This document shows positions 8,090 through 16,623 of a stretch of DNA of 64,000 bases, one piece after another (position 1 is the first letter of the stretch; every line of letters starts with the position of its first letter). The notes under the pieces were generated by a model. It did no database searches, was not told the origin of the DNA, and was given only the letters and a program-made list of their open reading frames with translations. The stretch lies in the NCBI RefSeq assembly GCF_011742165.1, contig NZ_JAAQTO010000013.1:124001-188000 (forward strand), read 5' to 3'. The translations under genes were made by a program, and so were the position numbers. Source of the DNA: Billgrantia bachuensis. GTDB lineage: Bacteria > Pseudomonadota > Gammaproteobacteria > Pseudomonadales > Halomonadaceae.

Positions 8090-8809
8090 ATGACACGTCT
8101 ACTTCACCTCGATGCCAGCCCGCGCCCCGGCCGAGCCGGTAGCCATGATCACGGTTCGCATACTCGCCGCCTGACCCACCACTTCGTTTCCCGCTGGCGC
8201 ACGCTGGAACCGGACGCCGAGGTCGTTTATCGCGATATCGGCTCGTCCTCGCCACAGCTGACCAGCGTCGAATGGATCGAAGCCGCCTTCACGCCCCCCG
8301 AGCAGCAAACCGATCCGATGCGTACAACGCTTACCGAGAGCGATGCGCTGGTCGACGAAGTCGTACGAGCAGACATCCTGGTGCTCGGCGTGCCCATGTA
8401 CAACTTCGGCCCGCCAGCCGCCTTCAAGGCGTGGATCGACAACATCGTCCGCATTGGCCGCACCGTCGACTTCGACCCGGAGTATGGCGCCCACCCCCAC
8501 CTGCCTCTGGAGGGCTACGTGCCCCTGTTGGCCGATCGTCCGCGCCACGCTGTACTACTCTCCTCCCGCGGTGGCTACGACTTCGGCCCGGGGCGCCCCC
8601 TTGCCAAGCTCAATTATCTGGAACCGAGCGTGCGCGCCGCCCTGCAGTTCATCGGTATCGGCGGCTTCCAGGACATTGCCATCGAGCACCAGGAGGAAGG
8701 CGGCAAGGCGCTGGCGGCCTCGATTGAGAGGGCCTTGGCGCATATCGATAGACTGGTCGAGCGCTTGCATCGTGAGTTGGCGACACCACGCCTGATGCAG
8801 CCGGCGTGA
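8090..8809 (+). CDS. FMN-dependent NADH-azoreductase / quinone reductase
   Basis: A 239-residue flavodoxin-fold enzyme. MTRLLHLDASPRPGRAGSHDHGSHTRRL matches the phosphate-binding start of AzoR in part, VPMYNFGPPAAFKAWIDNIVRIG is the FMN-loop block, and LLSSRGGYDFGPG follows. Such enzymes reduce quinones and azo compounds by two electrons with NADH and protect against electrophile stress. AAGGAG precedes the ATG. The N-terminal insert (GRAGSHDHGSH) lengthens it over the usual 200 residues. It is divergent from the LysR regulator. Confidence 0.9.
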   Translation: MTRLLHLDASPRPGRAGSHDHGSHTRRLTHHFVSRWRTLEPDAEVVYRDIGSSSPQLTSVEWIEAAFTPPEQQTDPMRTTLTESDALVDEVVRADILVLGVPMYNFGPPAAFKAWIDNIVRIGRTVDFDPEYGAHPHLPLEGYVPLLADRPRHAVLLSSRGGYDFGPGRPLAKLNYLEPSVRAALQFIGIGGFQDIAIEHQEEGGKALAASIERALAHIDRLVERLHRELATPRLMQPA

Positions 8810-8834
8810 AGGACAGCTTGCCGGATAGCCAAAC

Positions 8835-8857
8835 GCCGGGGCGTATGACGCCCCGGC
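8835..8857. terminator. Strong GC hairpin
   Basis: GCCGGGGCGT / ACGCCCCGGC, a perfect 10-bp stem with a 3-nt ATG loop, between the azoreductase and GNAT genes. It lacks a T-tract; probable transcript end of the azoreductase gene. Confidence 0.5.
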
Positions 8858-8904
8858 CGAGCCGGTAGCCTCGACCGGATAGCGCTTCGTCGAAAGGACA
8901 CCAT

Positions 8905-9351
8905 ATGCTCATCAAGCGAGTACCCAGCGCCGAGGCACCTCTCGATCTCCTGTTGGAGGCCGATCCCTCGATAGACACCATCAAGCGCTATCTTGAATCC
9001 TCGATCTGTCATGTCGCGACAATCGAGGGGGAGACCGTGGGCGCCCATGTCATCCAGCCTATTGGCGACGGCGTTTATGAACTGATGAACATCGCTGTTG
9101 CCCCGGCGTACCAAGGGAAAGGCATTGGCACGAAGCTGCTGGAGCACGCCGTGAACATGTCCCGCAAACTGGGCGCGCAGCGCCTCGAGCTGGGGACCGG
9201 CACCTTCGGCTACCAGCTCGCCTTCTACCAGCGCGCGGGGTTTCGTGTCATCTCGGTAGAACGGGATCACTTCCTCACCCACTACGACGAGCCGATCTAC
9301 GAGAACGGCATTCAGCACAAGGACAGGCTGCTGCTGGCCCTCGAGTTCTGA
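8905..9351 (+). CDS. GNAT-family N-acetyltransferase
   Basis: A 148-residue single GNAT domain. The acetyl-CoA loop is AVAPAYQGKGIGTKLLEHAV (Q/RxxGxG/A), strand 4 is YELMNIAVAP and the C-terminal motif is FYQRAGFRVISVERDHF. It transfers acetyl groups from acetyl-CoA to an unknown amine. AAAGGA precedes the ATG. It faces the ars-like unit convergently. Confidence 0.9.
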   Translation: MLIKRVPSAEAPLDLLLEADPSIDTIKRYLESSICHVATIEGETVGAHVIQPIGDGVYELMNIAVAPAYQGKGIGTKLLEHAVNMSRKLGAQRLELGTGTFGYQLAFYQRAGFRVISVERDHFLTHYDEPIYENGIQHKDRLLLALEF

Positions 9352-9381
9352 TTAGCCCACCGATCCCCGAAACGTATACCC

Positions 9382-10128
9382 CTAAGAAGCCTGACTCACC
9401 GCCGCCTTGTCCGTGACCGGGTCGGCCTTGGCGCCGGCCGCCTCGCGGCGCTCCGAGTAGCGGTCGACCAGCGTCTCGGCGTGGGGCCGCAGCAGCACGG
9501 TAAAGCGCACCAGCTCTTCCATCACGTCGACGATGCGGTCGTAGAGCGGCGAGGGCCGCATGCGCCCGGCTTCGTTGAACTCCTGGTACGCCTTGGGCAC
9601 GCTGGACTGGTTGGGAATGGTGAACATGCGCATCCAGCGCCCCAGCAGGCGCAGAGTATTCACCGCATTGAACGACTGCGAGCCGCCGCTGACCTGCATT
9701 ACCGCCAGCGTGCGCCCCTGGGTGGGCCGCACCGCTCCCATGCTCAGCGGCAGATGGTCGATCTGAGTCTTCATCACGCCGGTGATCTGGCCGTGGCGCT
9801 CGGGGCTGCACCACACTTGCCCCTCCGACCAGATGGCCAGCTCGCGCAGCTCCCGGACTGCCGGGTGGTCGTCGCCCGCCACCTGGTCCGGCAGCGGCAG
9901 GTCGGAAGGATCGAAGATACGCGTCTCGGCGCCGAAATGGCGCAGCAGCCGTGCGGCCTCCTCCACCGCCAGGCGCGAAAAGGAGCGCTCGCGCAGCGAA
10001 CCGTAGAGCAGCAGGATACGCGGCGGATGGCCCAGCGGATCGGGCAATCCATGGCCGGGTTGGCGAAGAGCGAAACGCTCGTCGAGAGCCGGTAAATAGT
10101 CAGGGTCGGACAGCGTGCAAAGCCTCAT
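9382..10128 (-). CDS. arsH: ArsH, NADPH-dependent FMN reductase/organoarsenical oxidase
   Basis: 248 residues. The flavodoxin-like ArsH core is clear: [20 protein letters not shown] for FMN phosphate binding, then [39 protein letters not shown] and [17 protein letters not shown]. ArsH oxidises trivalent methylated and aromatic arsenicals to the less toxic pentavalent forms. The ATG at 10128 overlaps the stop of the upstream MFS gene (ATGA), so the two are translationally coupled. A longer open frame continues upstream to 11304 but is only a shadow of the MFS gene. Confidence 0.93.
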   Translation of the reverse strand: MRLCTLSDPDYLPALDERFALRQPGHGLPDPLGHPPRILLLYGSLRERSFSRLAVEEAARLLRHFGAETRIFDPSDLPLPDQVAGDDHPAVRELRELAIWSEGQVWCSPERHGQITGVMKTQIDHLPLSMGAVRPTQGRTLAVMQVSGGSQSFNAVNTLRLLGRWMRMFTIPNQSSVPKAYQEFNEAGRMRPSPLYDRIVDVMEELVRFTVLLRPHAETLVDRYSERREAAGAKADPVTDKAAVSQAS

Positions 10129-11288
10129 GTCGCCTCCTTCATGGTATGGGTCTGCAAAACGAACAGCGCCACCAGGGCCGTCAGCCCCAGGGCAGAGGAG
10201 AACAGCAGCGCCTGGGTGCCGAAGCGCTCGATCAGCAGGGCGAAGGCCAACGGTGCCAATGCCTGGCCGAAGCGTGCCGGTACCATCAGCACCCCCTGGC
10301 GTAGGCCATAACCGTGAGGACCGAAGATGGCCAGCGGCAGTGTGCCCTTGGCGATGGTGAGAATGCCGTTGCCGGCGCCGTGCAGCAGCACGAACAACGT
10401 GGCCAGCGGTGCGCCCAGCGTCATCACGCCGAGCGCTCCGAGTGGATGCGCGACCACGGCAAGTTTTGCCGAAAGCAGCGGATGGCAACGCTGCAGCAGC
10501 GAGAACTCGAGCAGACGCGCCGCCACCTGGGCCGGCCCTACCAATGCCGCGGCGGCAATGGCACCAGCGGGCGACAGGCCTGCGGTCTGCAACAGCCATG
10601 GCAGGTGCGCCGCCATGCCGGTGCTGACGAACCAGGTCACGGCGAAGACGAAGGCCAGCAGCGCCATGGGCAGCCAGGTCGTCTCTCCCTCGGCCGCTGA
10701 CGCCTCGGCGGCAGGAGCGGGCGGCTGAATACCGAAGGGAATCAACAGGCGATTGAGCGGCAGGCCCAGCAACAGGTGTACCGTTGCCCAAATGAAGCAG
10801 GCGTTCTGCCAGCCGAATTCGGCGTTGAGCCAGCCAGTGATTGGCCAGCACACCGTGCTGGCAAAGCCCGCCAGCAGGGTAATTCCTGTGATGGGGCCAC
10901 GCGCCTCGTGACCGTAGAGCCCAGCCAGGGTCGAGAAGGCCGATTCGTATAGCCCCATGCCCATGCCGACCCCGATCACCAGCCACCCCGCCCACAGCAT
11001 CAGGGGCCCAGCGGCCAGCCCCAGCAGCACCAGCCCCAGGGCGAACACCAGGCTGGAAACCGTCAGTACGTCGCGCCCGCCGAAGCCATCGATGCGCCTT
11101 CCCACCGCTGGCCCAAGTACCGCCGAGACCACCAGCGCCGAGGAGAACGCCGCGAATACCGTACCGGTGGACAGGCCGAGGTCTCGGGCCATGGGTACGG
11201 CAAGGATCGCCGGCAGATAGTAGGTCGAGCCCCAGGCGAGGGTCTGGGAAACGCCCAAGGCGACGACCACACCGGTGCGCGAGCTCAT
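10125..11288 (-). CDS. MFS transporter linked to arsH
   Basis: 387 residues with about twelve hydrophobic segments, split by a polar loop ([15 protein letters not shown]) near residue 200, and the MFS-type motif [13 protein letters not shown] between TM2 and TM3. The N-terminus ([23 protein letters not shown], shown in part in this family) resembles MFS proteins found in arsenic gene clusters. It probably exports an arsenical or other metalloid conjugate; that comes from context with arsH, not from residues. The Shine-Dalgarno GAGG lies inside the palindrome at 11293-11311, so a repressor there would block both transcription and translation. Confidence 0.88.
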   Translation of the reverse strand: MSSRTGVVVALGVSQTLAWGSTYYLPAILAVPMARDLGLSTGTVFAAFSSALVVSAVLGPAVGRRIDGFGGRDVLTVSSLVFALGLVLLGLAAGPLMLWAGWLVIGVGMGMGLYESAFSTLAGLYGHEARGPITGITLLAGFASTVCWPITGWLNAEFGWQNACFIWATVHLLLGLPLNRLLIPFGIQPPAPAAEASAAEGETTWLPMALLAFVFAVTWFVSTGMAAHLPWLLQTAGLSPAGAIAAAALVGPAQVAARLLEFSLLQRCHPLLSAKLAVVAHPLGALGVMTLGAPLATLFVLLHGAGNGILTIAKGTLPLAIFGPHGYGLRQGVLMVPARFGQALAPLAFALLIERFGTQALLFSSALGLTALVALFVLQTHTMKEAT

Positions 11289-11292
11289 CGCC

Positions 11293-11311
11293 TACCTCGA
11301 TCATCGAGGTA
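11293..11311. promoter_or_regulatory. Operator palindrome in front of the MFS-arsH genes
   Basis: Perfect 19-bp palindrome with 9-bp arms TACCTCGAT / ATCGAGGTA around one central base, 4 bp upstream of the MFS start and overlapping its ribosome site. The same CCTCGAT-N-ATCGAGG core occurs at 11784-11798 in front of padR, so this is very likely the PadR binding site. Confidence 0.8.
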
Positions 11312-11337
11312 TCCGGACCTGAAAAGACGCCCTGCGC

Positions 11338-11769
11338 TCATCCTTCCCCTTCCTCCTGATTCGCTCGATTCGCCTTCCTACCACCCGCCGTGCGACGGCT
11401 CTCGAGGATGCAATCCGTGGCTTCCAGCCAGGCATCCACCGCCACCTGGAAGGCCTCCCGTCCCTTGTCCGTCAGCGCATAGACCTTGCGCGAGCGCCCC
11501 TGCACCACCTCGGCTGATGAGCTCAGGTACCCGCCCGCCTCGAACTCGTTGAGCATCGGGTAGACCGTTCCCTCCGAGGGGCTGCAGCATCCCTTGGTGC
11601 TCTTCTCCACTGCCTGAACAACCTCATAGCCGTGCATCGGCTTGCGGTGCAGCACGCTGAGCACGAAGAACTTCGACAGCGACATCTTGATCGTGCCGCG
11701 CCAGTAGGAAGGGTCGCTGTAGTCGGGGATCCGGCGGCCGGCGGCCGCTTCGGATTTCGCTTTGGTCAT
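11338..11769 (-). CDS. PadR-family regulator with adjacent cysteines, probable metalloid sensor
   Basis: 143 residues. The PadR winged helix spans about 30-105: MSLSKFFVLSVLHRKPMHGYEVVQ, then the recognition region SPSEGTVYPMLNEFEAGGYL and the wing SRKVYALTDKGREAF. Unlike ordinary PadR proteins it has Cys61-Cys62 at the start of the recognition region (KGCCSPSEG) and Cys120 in the C-terminal dimer helix. Three thiols placed this way could bind As(III) or Sb(III); that is inference. It lies 49 bp upstream of the MFS-arsH pair on the same strand and its own start is preceded by a copy of the palindrome. No arsR gene is present here. Confidence 0.88.
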   Translation of the reverse strand: MTKAKSEAAAGRRIPDYSDPSYWRGTIKMSLSKFFVLSVLHRKPMHGYEVVQAVEKSTKGCCSPSEGTVYPMLNEFEAGGYLSSSAEVVQGRSRKVYALTDKGREAFQVAVDAWLEATDCILESRRTAGGRKANRANQEEGEG

Positions 11770-11783
11770 GGGGGAAAGCTATA

Positions 11784-11798
11784 CCTCGATGATCGAGG
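11784..11798. promoter_or_regulatory. Operator palindrome in front of padR
   Basis: CCTCGAT-G-ATCGAGG, 7-bp arms and one central base, 14 bp upstream of the padR start codon. It matches the core of the palindrome at 11293-11311, which supports autoregulation by PadR. Confidence 0.78.
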
Positions 11799-11881
11799 CG
11801 TCAAGCGGAGCCCAACATCGCCCAAGCCGACTCGCCAGCCTGCGCCATACCGTATAGCCTGAAAAGAGAGCCAGTTCAGCG

Positions 11882-12805
11882 CTACAGTTCTCGGCTCCAG
11901 ACTTGGCCTATCAGGTCCTTTCCAAAGCTGTGGTGAGGCGCTTCCTCCACCAGCTCGAAACCGGCTCTCTCATAAATCCTTCGTGCACCAGTGAGCACGC
12001 TATTGGTCCACAAGACCATTTTCTCGTAGCCGATCTGGCGGGCAAATCTCAGGCATTCATCCACGAGGCGGCCACCTATTCCAAGGCCTCGCGCGCAGGG
12101 GTCGACGTAGAGTAGTCGCAGCTTTGCGGTCACATCGTCTTCGCGAACGACGAACACCGACCCAACGATTCTTCCATGCTTCTCGGCGATCCAGCACCGC
12201 TCCCAACGTGGATCGAAATCACGCAAGTATTTAGCGACGATCTCAGCTATCAGCGCTTCGTACTCCGTGTTCCATCCGTACTCCTGCGCATACAGAACGG
12301 CCTGACGATGAACGATCCACCCCATGTCGCCCGGTTGCGGGTCGCGCAGCAGGTAGCTTGAGTCCACTTCGCTGAGCAGGCTCTTGATCTGGCTCATCGC
12401 CTCGACTAATTGATGCTGCTCAGGCTCCGATAGTCGTTTCAACACGGCTATCGTCTCTTTCTGGGAAGCCTCGTCCAGCGGCATGAAGGTCGCCCGACCC
12501 CGGTCCGTCAGCTCCAATTGTGCAGCCCGCCGATCGGAAGGTGAGGGAGTCTTGGCGATGAGCCCTTTCCTCTCGAAACCTGTGAGCACGCGACTCACAT
12601 AACCCGCATTGAGGCCCAGCTCACGACAGATATCCGAGCTGGTCAGCAACGGCTTATACGCCAGTTCATGCAGAATGCGAACCTCTGTCAGTGAGAACTG
12701 ACTCTCCAGGAGATGCTCGTGGAGCACCCCGATCTGCCGTGTGTAGAAGCGATTGAAGCTCCGTACGCTCCCGGCACGCTCATCAAGCCGCTGATCTGTT
12801 CCCAT
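11882..12805 (-). CDS. MarR-GNAT fusion regulator/acetyltransferase
   Basis: 307 residues in two domains. Residues 1-145 are a MarR winged helix (FSLTEVRILHELAYKPL, LGLNAGYVSRVLTGFERKGLI, wing SPSDRRAAQLELTDRGR). Residues 160-307 are a GNAT acetyltransferase with the acetyl-CoA loop LLYVDPCARGLGIGGRLVDECL and the end motif IYERAGFELVEEAPHHSFG. This MarR-GNAT architecture is known and widespread but rarely characterised. The ATG at 12805 has GGGGGAG upstream. Two TTGC...GCAA palindromes in the divergent region to the DUF899 gene are the probable operator, so it likely controls itself and that gene. Confidence 0.92.
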   Translation of the reverse strand: MGTDQRLDERAGSVRSFNRFYTRQIGVLHEHLLESQFSLTEVRILHELAYKPLLTSSDICRELGLNAGYVSRVLTGFERKGLIAKTPSPSDRRAAQLELTDRGRATFMPLDEASQKETIAVLKRLSEPEQHQLVEAMSQIKSLLSEVDSSYLLRDPQPGDMGWIVHRQAVLYAQEYGWNTEYEALIAEIVAKYLRDFDPRWERCWIAEKHGRIVGSVFVVREDDVTAKLRLLYVDPCARGLGIGGRLVDECLRFARQIGYEKMVLWTNSVLTGARRIYERAGFELVEEAPHHSFGKDLIGQVWSREL

Positions 12806-12826
12806 GAGATCTCCCCCGCCAGTTAA

Positions 12827-12860
12827 TTGCCTAAAGCAAACATTTAGTTGCCAAAGGCAA
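12827..12860. promoter_or_regulatory. Tandem TTGC-N5-GCAA operator pair
   Basis: TTGCCTAAAGCAA at 12827-12839 and TTGCCAAAGGCAA at 12848-12860. Starts are 21 bp apart, two helical turns, so dimers would bind on one face. They lie between the divergent MarR-GNAT (start 12805) and DUF899 (start 12959) genes and have the length expected of MarR sites. Confidence 0.72.
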
Positions 12861-12958
12861 ATATGTCAACAGTACCGAGAGCAGCACTCCCCCACCTGTC
12901 GAATCCGCCCCCTCCAGGACGACTACTTCACGCAACGTCAGCAACAGGAGAAGTCCTC

Positions 12959-13690
12959 ATGTCAGCGCACAATGGGATGCCCCACCCCGTCGTCTCCCGC
13001 GATGAATGGCTCGCCGCCCGCAAGGAACTACTCAAAAGGGAAAAGGAACTCACCCGCCTGCGCGACGACCTGAACGCCAAGCGCCGCGCCCTGCCGTGGG
13101 TGAAGGTCGAGAAGGAATACGTCTTCGATACGCCAGAAGGCGCCAAGACGCTCGCCGAGCTATTCGACGGGCGCAGCCAGTTGATCGTCCATCACTTCAT
13201 GTTCGGCCCCGGCTGGGAAGCGGGCTGCATCGGTTGCTCCTTCGCGGCCGATCACATCGAAGGCACACTGGTGCATCTCGAGCACCATGACGTCAGCCTG
13301 GTGCGAGTCTCTCGAGCCCCGCTCACCGAGATCGAAGCCTATCGCAAGCGCATGGGCTGGCAGGTGAAGTGGGTCTCCTCGCACGACAGCGACTTCAACT
13401 ACGACTACCAGGTTTCATTCCGACCCGAGGAGATCGCCAAGGGAGCAGTCATCTATAACTACGCCACGGCCAACGTTTCGATCGAGGACCTGAGCGGCCT
13501 CAGCGTGTTCTACCGGAGCGCCAATGGCGATGTCTTCCATACCTACTCGACCTACGGGCGCGGCGACGAACTCGTCGACAGCACCTACATGCTGCTCGAC
13601 ATGACGCCCAAGGGCCGCAACGAAACGGGGCCTCATCACAACCTGATGGACTGGGTGAAACGTCACGACGAGTACGAATCGGCGGGGTAA
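12959..13690 (+). CDS. DUF899 thioredoxin-like protein (first copy)
   Basis: 243 residues of the DUF899 family, thioredoxin-fold proteins. The hallmark block LIVHHFMFGPGWEAGCIGCS is visible with Cys90 and Cys93 in a CxxC-like arrangement, followed by LVRVSRAPLTEIEAYRKRMGW and the end motif NLMDWVKRHDEYE. Function is not established; a thiol-redox role is inferred from the fold. AGGAG lies 8 nt before the ATG at 12959; an in-frame ATG at 12848 lies inside the operator and is rejected. It is divergent from the MarR-GNAT gene. A second copy sits at 44988-45692. Confidence 0.9.
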   Translation: MSAHNGMPHPVVSRDEWLAARKELLKREKELTRLRDDLNAKRRALPWVKVEKEYVFDTPEGAKTLAELFDGRSQLIVHHFMFGPGWEAGCIGCSFAADHIEGTLVHLEHHDVSLVRVSRAPLTEIEAYRKRMGWQVKWVSSHDSDFNYDYQVSFRPEEIAKGAVIYNYATANVSIEDLSGLSVFYRSANGDVFHTYSTYGRGDELVDSTYMLLDMTPKGRNETGPHHNLMDWVKRHDEYESAG

Positions 13691-13715
13691 GAAAACGCAC
13701 CGCCGCAACGACCGT

Positions 13716-14609
13716 TTACTGTTGAGCTTGGCGGCCATAACGCCGCTGCACATGGTCGAGGTAACCGCCCGGCGTGAAACCGGTCACGGCCTTGAAGTCA
13801 TGGATGAAATGCGATTGGTCGAAGTAACCCACAGCGAAGGCGGTATCAGTCAACGAAGTTGTCGCCCCGCTCTGCTTGATCAATTCGCGGCTGTGGGCGA
13901 CGCGTAGCAACCTGGCGTAACGCTTGGGCGAAAGCCCCACATGGCGCTGGAACAGGCGCTCCAGCCGGCGCTGGCCGAACGGCAGCTCGTCGACCAGCGC
14001 GGCAATGCTGCCCTGGCCATGATGGCGTTGGAGCCAGCCAAGCGATGCCATCAAACCTGACGGCACTCGCTCCGAGTGGCGCAGCCTGTCCAGCAGGTAT
14101 TCGTCCAGTAGAGCCAGGCGTTCGGCCAGATCAGGTGTCCGCCACAGCCGCTCGTGCAGCGCGTCGAGTTCGAGCCGGCGCAGGGCATCCCCTGGCGTCA
14201 GCCCTTCACCGGCCAGGGCCGACAGCGTATCGCCAACGAAGGGGAACGCCATGCCCGGTAAGAAGCGCACTCCAAGAAGATCGAGCGAGGTACCTACCGC
14301 CAGCCGCGCTGTACTCCGCTTGGGGCCGTCGATCCAGCAATCGCCATGCACTCGTTCGCCGTCGCGTTCGAGCGTAGCGCCGAAGTTGAACAGCAGCCCC
14401 GTGGCGCCATCCGGGTGCAGCAGCTCCATGCCCGCCGACTTGCCGCCGCCACCCTGCCACCTCGCCTGCCAGTAGCACTGCACGTAGGGGCGCAGCGCCG
14501 CACCGGGCGCGTAACGCTCGAGCTTCAGGCCGACGGTTACCGCCTGCGCAGGCCGAAAATTTCCAATGCCGATGCTGCCTGCCAGGTCAGGCTGGGAAAC
14601 CCCACTCAT
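13716..14609 (-). CDS. AraC-family regulator
   Basis: 297 residues. The N-terminal part (APGAALRPYVQCYW, ELLHPDGATGLLFNFG, GVRFLPGMAFPFVG) is the DUF6597-like sensor domain of many AraC proteins; the C-terminal 110 residues carry the two HTH motifs (SIAALVDELPFGQRRLERLF and TDTAFAVGYFDQSHFIHDFK, ending FTPGGYL). I chose the ATG at 14609 because GGAG lies upstream; an ATG at 14654 would add 15 residues without a ribosome site. It converges with the DUF899 gene. Target unknown. Confidence 0.88.
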   Translation of the reverse strand: MSGVSQPDLAGSIGIGNFRPAQAVTVGLKLERYAPGAALRPYVQCYWQARWQGGGGKSAGMELLHPDGATGLLFNFGATLERDGERVHGDCWIDGPKRSTARLAVGTSLDLLGVRFLPGMAFPFVGDTLSALAGEGLTPGDALRRLELDALHERLWRTPDLAERLALLDEYLLDRLRHSERVPSGLMASLGWLQRHHGQGSIAALVDELPFGQRRLERLFQRHVGLSPKRYARLLRVAHSRELIKQSGATTSLTDTAFAVGYFDQSHFIHDFKAVTGFTPGGYLDHVQRRYGRQAQQ

Positions 14610-14774
14610 GTTCGAAGCTTCTCCAGCAAAGGGTGAACCACCCGAGGCGGCCATTCACAGCATGCCTGAGCGCGGATGTAGATAAGCAAAAAGTCCAACC
14701 ATCCTCTTCGTCCAGTTGTAGAGTAGGGGGACCATTTCTCAATTGCCTAATCTTTCATACTAGCGGAGTCATAC

Positions 14775-16073
14775 ATGGACAGAACGCGCATCATGGTCGT
14801 CGGCGGTGGTGCCGGCGGGCTGGAGCTGGTCACACGCCTCGGGCGGCGCCTGGGGAGACGCGGCAAGGCCGAGATTACCCTGATAGACCGCAATACGACC
14901 CACATCTGGAAACCCCTGCTGCACGAGGTCGCTACCGGAACGCTCGACTCCAGCATCGACGAGATCTCTTACCAGAGCCATGCTCAGCTCAATGGGTACC
15001 GCTTCCAGCGCGGTACGCTCGAGGGCCTCGACCGCGATGCCCGCCAGTTGCGCCTGGCGCCGGTGCTCGATGACCACGGCCAGGAAGTACTACCGGCACG
15101 CACCCTGGATTACGACCTCCTGGTGCTGGCATTGGGCAGCGTGAGCAACGACTTCGGCACGCCCGGTGTCTCCGAGCACTGCCACTTTCTCGACAGCCCG
15201 GCCCAGGCCGAAGCCTTCCGCCACGATATGCTCAACACCTTCCTGCGCTACAGTGACCCCGAGAGGCGTCACCATCCAAGGCTGACCGTAGGTATCGTCG
15301 GAGCCGGCGCCACCGGGGTAGAGCTGGCGGCGGAACTCTATGACGCCTCGCGCATGTTGCATAGCTACGGCTTCACCGAGATGGATAGTCGCCACTTGGA
15401 GGTCCACCTGATCGAAGCGGCACCGGACGTTCTGCCGGCCCTGCCCGAGCGTATTCGCGGCGCCGTGCGTACCGAACTGGAACGCCTGGGCGTGCAGGTA
15501 CACACCGGCACCCGAGTGGTATGCGTGGAGCAGAATGCCATCGTAACCGCCGACGAAGCACGTATCGAGACGGACCTCAACGTGTGGGCGGCAGGCATCA
15601 AGGCGCCCGATATGCTGCGCGAACTGGGGCTGACACTGGAGCGCAACCAGCGCATCAAGGTCGAGCCGACACTGCAGAGCGTCGACGACCCCAACATCTT
15701 CGTCTTCGGCGACTGTGCCAGTTGCCCGCAGCCGGACGGCTCCGTGGTGCCGCCGCGGGCCCAGGCCGCCCACCAGCAGGCCCAGCGGCTCTACAAGAAC
15801 CTGCTGGCCCGGCTCGATAACGGCACGCTCAAACCGTTCCGCTACCGCGACCGCGGCTCGCTCATCTCCTTGGCCCACTTCGAGGCGATCGGCAGCCTGA
15901 TGCGCGGCGCCTCGGCGCGCAGCCTGTTCATCGAGGGCCGGCTGGCCAAGTTCTTCTATGCCTCGCTCTACCGCATGCACCAACGCGCCATCCACGGCAC
16001 GGCCAAGACGGCGCTCATCCTGCTCTCGGACGGGCTCAATCGCTTCATTCGTCCGCGCATGAAGCTGCACTGA
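14775..16073 (+). CDS. ndh: Type II NADH:quinone oxidoreductase
   Basis: 432 residues of the single-subunit FAD-containing NADH dehydrogenase. The FAD GxGxxG site is VVGGGAGGLELVTRLG (about 8-23), the NADH site is VGIVGAGATGVELAAELYDASR (in part, from about 172), and NIFVFGDCA is the FAD ribityl motif. The C-terminus contains the amphipathic helix and basic segment (RFIRPRMKLH) used to sit on the inner membrane. It passes electrons to quinone without pumping protons. GGAG precedes the ATG. It is divergent from the AraC gene. Confidence 0.94.
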   Translation: MDRTRIMVVGGGAGGLELVTRLGRRLGRRGKAEITLIDRNTTHIWKPLLHEVATGTLDSSIDEISYQSHAQLNGYRFQRGTLEGLDRDARQLRLAPVLDDHGQEVLPARTLDYDLLVLALGSVSNDFGTPGVSEHCHFLDSPAQAEAFRHDMLNTFLRYSDPERRHHPRLTVGIVGAGATGVELAAELYDASRMLHSYGFTEMDSRHLEVHLIEAAPDVLPALPERIRGAVRTELERLGVQVHTGTRVVCVEQNAIVTADEARIETDLNVWAAGIKAPDMLRELGLTLERNQRIKVEPTLQSVDDPNIFVFGDCASCPQPDGSVVPPRAQAAHQQAQRLYKNLLARLDNGTLKPFRYRDRGSLISLAHFEAIGSLMRGASARSLFIEGRLAKFFYASLYRMHQRAIHGTAKTALILLSDGLNRFIRPRMKLH

Positions 16074-16155
16074 GCCGACGGGTCGAAAATCTACAATTCT
16101 GCCCGTGATTCATCGGGCTAGGGTGGGGCTTCCATTCACTTACGGAGCCCCACCC

Positions 16156-16623
16156 ATGCGCATGAACTACTTCTCCGCCAGCCCCGCCGGGCTCAGGGCC
16201 ATGCTCGACCTGCAGAGTCACGTTCACAAGGCAGCACAAGAGGGCGAACTGGGCGACGGCCTGCTGGGTTTGATCTACACCCGCGTGTCGCAGATCAATG
16301 GCTGTGCCTACTGCATCGACATGCATACCAAGGACGCGCGCAAGGCCGGAGAAACCGAACAGCGGCTGTACGCTCTGAGCGCCTGGCGTGAAACGCCCTT
16401 CTACACCGAGCGCGAGCGCGCCGCCCTGGCCTGGGCCGAGGCCAACACCCTGATTGCCGGGAACGGCATCGACGATGCCTTGTACGAGGCCACCCGCGAG
16501 CACTTCTCGGAGAAAGGGCTGACCGACCTCACCCTGGCGATCTGTACCATCAACGCCTGGAACCGCCTGTCGATCAGCTTCGCCGCCGACGCCGGCAGTT
16601 ACCAACCGGCTGAGCGCGGCTAG
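16156..16623 (+). CDS. AhpD-like carboxymuconolactone decarboxylase-family protein
   Basis: 155 residues of the CMD/AhpD fold. The redox site NGCAYCIDMHTKDARK holds Cys50, Cys53 and His57 in the CxxC-x3-H pattern of alkylhydroperoxidase AhpD. These proteins reduce peroxides or organic hydroperoxides through a disulfide exchange. GGAG precedes the ATG at 16156. It follows ndh by 82 bp and overlaps the 3' end of the phzF-like gene by 4 bp. CMD proteins are classic ECF41 targets, but no TGTCACA-N16-CGTC site is seen here. Confidence 0.92.
   Translation: MRMNYFSASPAGLRAMLDLQSHVHKAAQEGELGDGLLGLIYTRVSQINGCAYCIDMHTKDARKAGETEQRLYALSAWRETPFYTERERAALAWAEANTLIAGNGIDDALYEATREHFSEKGLTDLTLAICTINAWNRLSISFAADAGSYQPAERG

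Noticed and set aside
9382..11304. A single 640-codon open frame covering the MFS and arsH region
   Set aside because: Its first two thirds run in a different frame from the MFS gene and have no domain; arsH has its own start at 10128.
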